From NCBI GenBank assembly GCA_947564765.1, contig CANODN010000108.1, positions 1 through 6,966 of the forward strand: 6,966 nucleotides of DNA, given 5' to 3'. Origin of the DNA: an uncultured Roseburia sp. (GTDB taxonomy: Bacteria > Bacillota > Clostridia > Lachnospirales > Lachnospiraceae). The position numbers were made by a program, and so were the translations under genes. The notes beneath the pieces were generated by a model. That model was not told the DNA's origin, did not search any database, and was given only the letters and a program-made list of their open reading frames with translations. Position 1 is the first letter of the stretch; every line of letters begins with the position of its first letter. Of this stretch, positions 4,834-6,966 are shown in pieces.

Positions 4834-6111
4834 ATGATGAAACTAAACAAAAAAGTGGTTGAAAGCATGACTGTGACATCCGCGATGCTTGTTATGACAA
4901 CGATCACTGCATTTGGAAGTTCCACAGAAGAAAGTATCAGCAGAAAGATAGAAAGGACAGCGTTAAACAAAAACGGAACAGCAGGAGTAATTCACGAACT
5001 GTATAATGACGATACCGGCGTATTAAGTGAAAATAATATATTAATGGCAGATATCGAAAAAGTACAGAAGGATATCGTTGGAAACGGCAGTGAAGATTCC
5101 TTAGATACAATAAGCGGTGTTGCTGAAATCGGAGAACTTGCGGCAGAAGCAGTTACCAATGCCGAAATCAGCGATGTACCGGCGGAGACGGAAGATGTAC
5201 AAGAAACGGTAACAGAGGTTGCCCAGTTGTCTGCAGAAGAGCAGGAATGGGAAAAGCGGGTTATGGCTAACGTGGAAGAGGATATGAATATCCGCACGGC
5301 GCCCGATGAAAATTCCGAAGTGGCCGGTAAGTTTTACCGGGGAGATGTGGCGGAAGTTGTTTCAACAGACGCAGGCTGGACGCAGATTGTTTCCGGTAAC
5401 GTAACCGGATATGTAAAAAACGATTATCTGGTTTATGGTATGGAAGCAAACGAGCTGGCCAATGAAGTGTGCAGCGTATATGCAACGGTGAATACAGACG
5501 GGCTCCGGTTAAGAAGCGAGCCAAGTGAAGAGGCTGAAATCGTCACAACTGCAAATGCAGGTGAAAAGCTTAAAGTAGATAAAGAAGTAGAAACAGACGG
5601 AAACTGGGTTGCAGTTCATACATCCGACGCCACCGCATATGTCAGTGCAGAGTATGTTGGCGTGGAATTAAATCTCGGAACTGCGTTAAACAGTGAAGAG
5701 GTCGCAGCCAAGGAAGCAAAAGAAGCCGAGGCGAAGGCTGCCGAAGAAGGTAAGAAGCCGGCAGTTGCGGCAAGCACAGATGAGGTTACGCTGTTAGGCG
5801 CATTGATTCAGTGTGAAGCAGGAAGCGGATCTTATGAGGGTATGGTTGCAGTCGGTGCGGTAGTTATGAACCGTGTGAGAAGCGGCGGATATCCGGGAAG
5901 CATTTCAGGTGTCATTTATCAGGGCGGACAGTTCCCGCCGGCATTGAACGGAAGCGTTGCAAATGTTATGGCAGGCGGCGTAAGAGGCGCATGCTTACAG
6001 GCAGCAAGAGAAGCGATTGGCGGAAGAGACAATACAAACGGAGCGTTATCCTTCCGTAGTGCGGCATCCGGAGCAGCCGGAACGGTGATCGGCGCGAATG
6101 TATTTTTTTAG
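4834..6111 (+). CDS. Exported cell-wall hydrolase: two SH3b domains plus C-terminal Hydrolase_2 (SleB/CwlJ-like)
   Basis: A signal peptide is visible: KLNKK, then a hydrophobic core at about 12-27, with cleavage probably near Ala26-Ser30. A long acidic, low-complexity region follows (about 30-140, with runs such as PAETEDVQETVTEVAQ). Two bacterial SH3 (SH3b) repeats come next, at about 143-201 (MNIRTAPDENSEVAG...GYVKNDYL) and 213-277 (LRLRSEPSEEAEIVT...AYVSAEYV), probably binding the wall. An Ala/Glu/Lys-rich linker (286-311) leads to the catalytic domain (about 316-425). Its motifs are LLGALIQCEAGSGSYEGMVA, VGAVVMNRVRSGGYPGSISG, VIYQGGQF and the terminal IGANVFF. By analogy with SleB, Glu328 is the likely catalytic acid, cutting glycan strands as a lytic transglycosylase. 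SleB/CwlJ proper act in spore germination, but the SH3b layout suggests a vegetative wall enzyme. It is monocistronic, with a strong promoter and a strong terminator. Confidence 0.9.
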   Translation: MMKLNKKVVESMTVTSAMLVMTTITAFGSSTEESISRKIERTALNKNGTAGVIHELYNDDTGVLSENNILMADIEKVQKDIVGNGSEDSLDTISGVAEIGELAAEAVTNAEISDVPAETEDVQETVTEVAQLSAEEQEWEKRVMANVEEDMNIRTAPDENSEVAGKFYRGDVAEVVSTDAGWTQIVSGNVTGYVKNDYLVYGMEANELANEVCSVYATVNTDGLRLRSEPSEEAEIVTTANAGEKLKVDKEVETDGNWVAVHTSDATAYVSAEYVGVELNLGTALNSEEVAAKEAKEAEAKAAEEGKKPAVAASTDEVTLLGALIQCEAGSGSYEGMVAVGAVVMNRVRSGGYPGSISGVIYQGGQFPPALNGSVANVMAGGVRGACLQAAREAIGGRDNTNGALSFRSAASGAAGTVIGANVFF

Positions 6112-6140
6112 TTGTAATCTGAAATAATTTATAGTAGTAT
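6112..6140 (+). promoter_or_regulatory. Candidate promoter of the SPFH gene, embedded in the upstream terminator
   Basis: TTGTAA (6112-6117, 4/6), a 17-bp spacer and TAGTAT (6135-6140, 4/6) repeat the trhA promoter layout, including the exact TAGTAGTAT (6132-6140 and 3958-3966). Transcription would start near 6147, inside the terminator hairpin, leaving about 47 nt of leader. A competing weaker reading is TTTAGT (6107-6112) with TATAGT (6130-6135), also 17 bp apart. Only 17 nt separate the terminator from the SPFH ATG, so a promoter here or upstream is needed unless read-through is used. Confidence 0.42.
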
Positions 6141-6176
6141 GTTAGTTATGAAAGATAACTGACATACTACTTTTTT
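6133..6176 (+). terminator. Strong Rho-independent terminator after the wall hydrolase gene
   Basis: A 17-bp stem (6133-6149 with 6155-6171), broken only by one G-U pair (6143/6161), closes a 5-nt GAAAG loop. A run of six T follows (6171-6176). It lies 21 nt after the TAG stop. The outer GTAGTAT/ATACTAC arms equal those of the trhA operator-like repeat, so the same DNA may have a second role. Confidence 0.88.
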
Positions 6177-6193
6177 GATTATGGAGGATTTAT

Positions 6194-6966
6194 ATGATGA
6201 TTGTTTCAGTATTAGGAACTTTGATTATTCCAATTGCCCTGATTGTGATTGTACTTTTGATTGCGGTAAGCTGTATTAAGATCGTTCCCCAGGCTCATGC
6301 AGCAGTGGTAGAATGTCTGGGTGCATACCGTGCGACATGGGGTGTCGGAATTCATTTTAAGAGACCTTTTGTGGACCGTGTGGCCAGAAGGATCAATTTA
6401 AAGGAACAGGTAGTGGACTTTCCGCCGCAGCCGGTGATTACCAAGGATAATGTAACGATGCGGATTGATACGGTTGTATTTTTTCAAATTACAGATCCCA
6501 AGCTGTTTGCATACGGAGTAGAGAATCCCATTATGGCGATTGAGAATCTGACGGCAACGACATTGCGTAATATTATCGGTGATCTGGAGCTGGATGAAAC
6601 ACTGACTTCCCGTGAAACCATTAATACCAAGATGCGGGCATCCTTGGATGTAGCAACAGATCCCTGGGGAATTAAGGTAAACCGCGTCGAGCTGAAAAAT
6701 ATTATTCCTCCTGCAGCGATTCAGGATGCTATGGAAAAGCAGATGAAAGCAGAACGTGAACGAAGAGAAGCAATCTTAAAAGCAGAAGGAGAAAAGAAAT
6801 CCACGATTCTTGTAGCAGAAGGAAAAAAAGAATCGGCAATCTTAGATGCAGAGGCAGAAAAGCAGGCAGCGATCCTGCGTGCGGAAGCCCATAAAGAAGC
6901 GACGATCCGGGAAGCGGAAGGTCAGGCAGAGGCGATTCTTAAGATTCAGCAGGCAAATGCAGACGG
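6194..6966 (+). CDS. SPFH/band-7 (stomatin/QmcA-like) membrane protein, C-terminus off the window
   Basis: The frame is open from ATG 6194 to the window edge (257 codons plus 2 nt) with no stop. GGAGG (6183-6187) lies 6 nt upstream; an in-frame ATG at 6197 is the alternative. A single N-terminal membrane helix covers about residues 3-27. The SPFH/band-7 domain follows (about 28-185): IKIVPQAHAAVVECLGAYR, VVDFPPQPVITKDNVTM, VVFFQITDPKLFAYGVEN, LRNIIGDLELDETLTSR and DPWGIKVNRVELKNIIPP are all family-typical. Residues 186-257 form a charged coiled coil of 11-residue repeats, as in stomatins. Such proteins assemble into ring-like membrane scaffolds that affect membrane proteases and fluidity. They are often beside an NfeD partner, which could lie downstream but is not visible. 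The neighbours are other envelope genes. The missing C-terminus is only a window effect. Confidence 0.92.
   Translation, partial: MMIVSVLGTLIIPIALIVIVLLIAVSCIKIVPQAHAAVVECLGAYRATWGVGIHFKRPFVDRVARRINLKEQVVDFPPQPVITKDNVTMRIDTVVFFQITDPKLFAYGVENPIMAIENLTATTLRNIIGDLELDETLTSRETINTKMRASLDVATDPWGIKVNRVELKNIIPPAAIQDAMEKQMKAERERREAILKAEGEKKSTILVAEGKKESAILDAEAEKQAAILRAEAHKEATIREAEGQAEAILKIQQANAD
6770..6934 (+). repeat. Five 33-nt coding repeats (11-residue hendecads) in the SPFH coiled coil
   Basis: Residues 193-247 fall into five 11-residue units starting at 193, 204, 215, 226 and 237: AILKAEGEKKS, TILVAEGKKES, AILDAEAEKQA, AILRAEAHKEA and TIREAEGQAEA. The pattern is (A/T)-I-(L/R)-x-A-E at the start of nearly every unit. 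The DNA copies have diverged, so this is a protein-level repeat typical of SPFH coiled coils, not a fresh tandem duplication. Confidence 0.75.

Noticed and set aside
4992..5524. Two minus-strand frames opposite the wall hydrolase gene
   Set aside because: Ser/Thr/Ala-rich shadow translations of the acidic and SH3b coding regions, without any domain.
6770..6934. Possible CRISPR array or DNA tandem repeat from the 33-nt period
   Set aside because: The repeats lie in frame inside a conserved coiled coil, the DNA copies are diverged and there are no spacers.

Overview
The window looks like a chromosomal segment of a low-to-moderate GC Gram-positive anaerobe of the class Clostridia, most likely a Lachnospiraceae-type gut bacterium. 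The basis is strong AGGAGG-type ribosome binding sites, TTGACA/TATAAT-type promoters, AT-rich spacers, a DesK/LiaS-like two-component pair beside an ABC exporter, and a secreted SH3b plus SleB-like wall hydrolase. The genus cannot be fixed from the sequence alone.

Layout. Positions 1-1208 (minus strand) hold an ABC-2 type exporter: an ATPase (267-1208) followed 14 nt later by the first 84 codons of its permease (1-252, running off the window). A 227-nt divergent control region (1209-1435) separates it from a plus-strand operon: a membrane histidine kinase (1436-2503), its NarL/LiaR-type response regulator (2505-3137) and a TatD-family metal-dependent hydrolase (3134-3907). These three are packed with a 1-nt gap and a 4-nt ATGA overlap. 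Next come three separately promoted plus-strand units: a TrhA/hemolysin III-family seven-helix membrane protein (4028-4678), an exported cell-wall hydrolase with two SH3b domains and a C-terminal Hydrolase_2 (SleB/CwlJ-like) domain (4834-6111), and an SPFH/band-7 (stomatin/QmcA-like) membrane protein (6194 to beyond the window end).

How they may work together. The kinase, regulator and divergent ABC transporter resemble the antimicrobial- or membrane-stress-sensing modules of Firmicutes (YvfRSTU or LnrJK-LMN-like). A 12-bp dyad lies almost exactly midway between the two divergent -10 boxes and is a good operator candidate for the regulator. The downstream genes all act at the membrane or wall, so the window reads as a cell-envelope neighbourhood.

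The least expected signal is regulatory. The trhA promoter and a probable SPFH promoter share one architecture: a TTG-type -35 box, a 17-bp spacer, a TAGTAT -10 box inside TAGTAGTAT, and the same GTAGTAT...ATACTAC inverted arms. At the SPFH gene this element coincides with the transcription terminator of the preceding hydrolase gene. A WalR-box-like site also overlaps the predicted start of hydrolase transcription. No CRISPR array, tRNA, rRNA, insertion sequence or phage gene was seen, and no gene-free stretch exceeds 300 bases.
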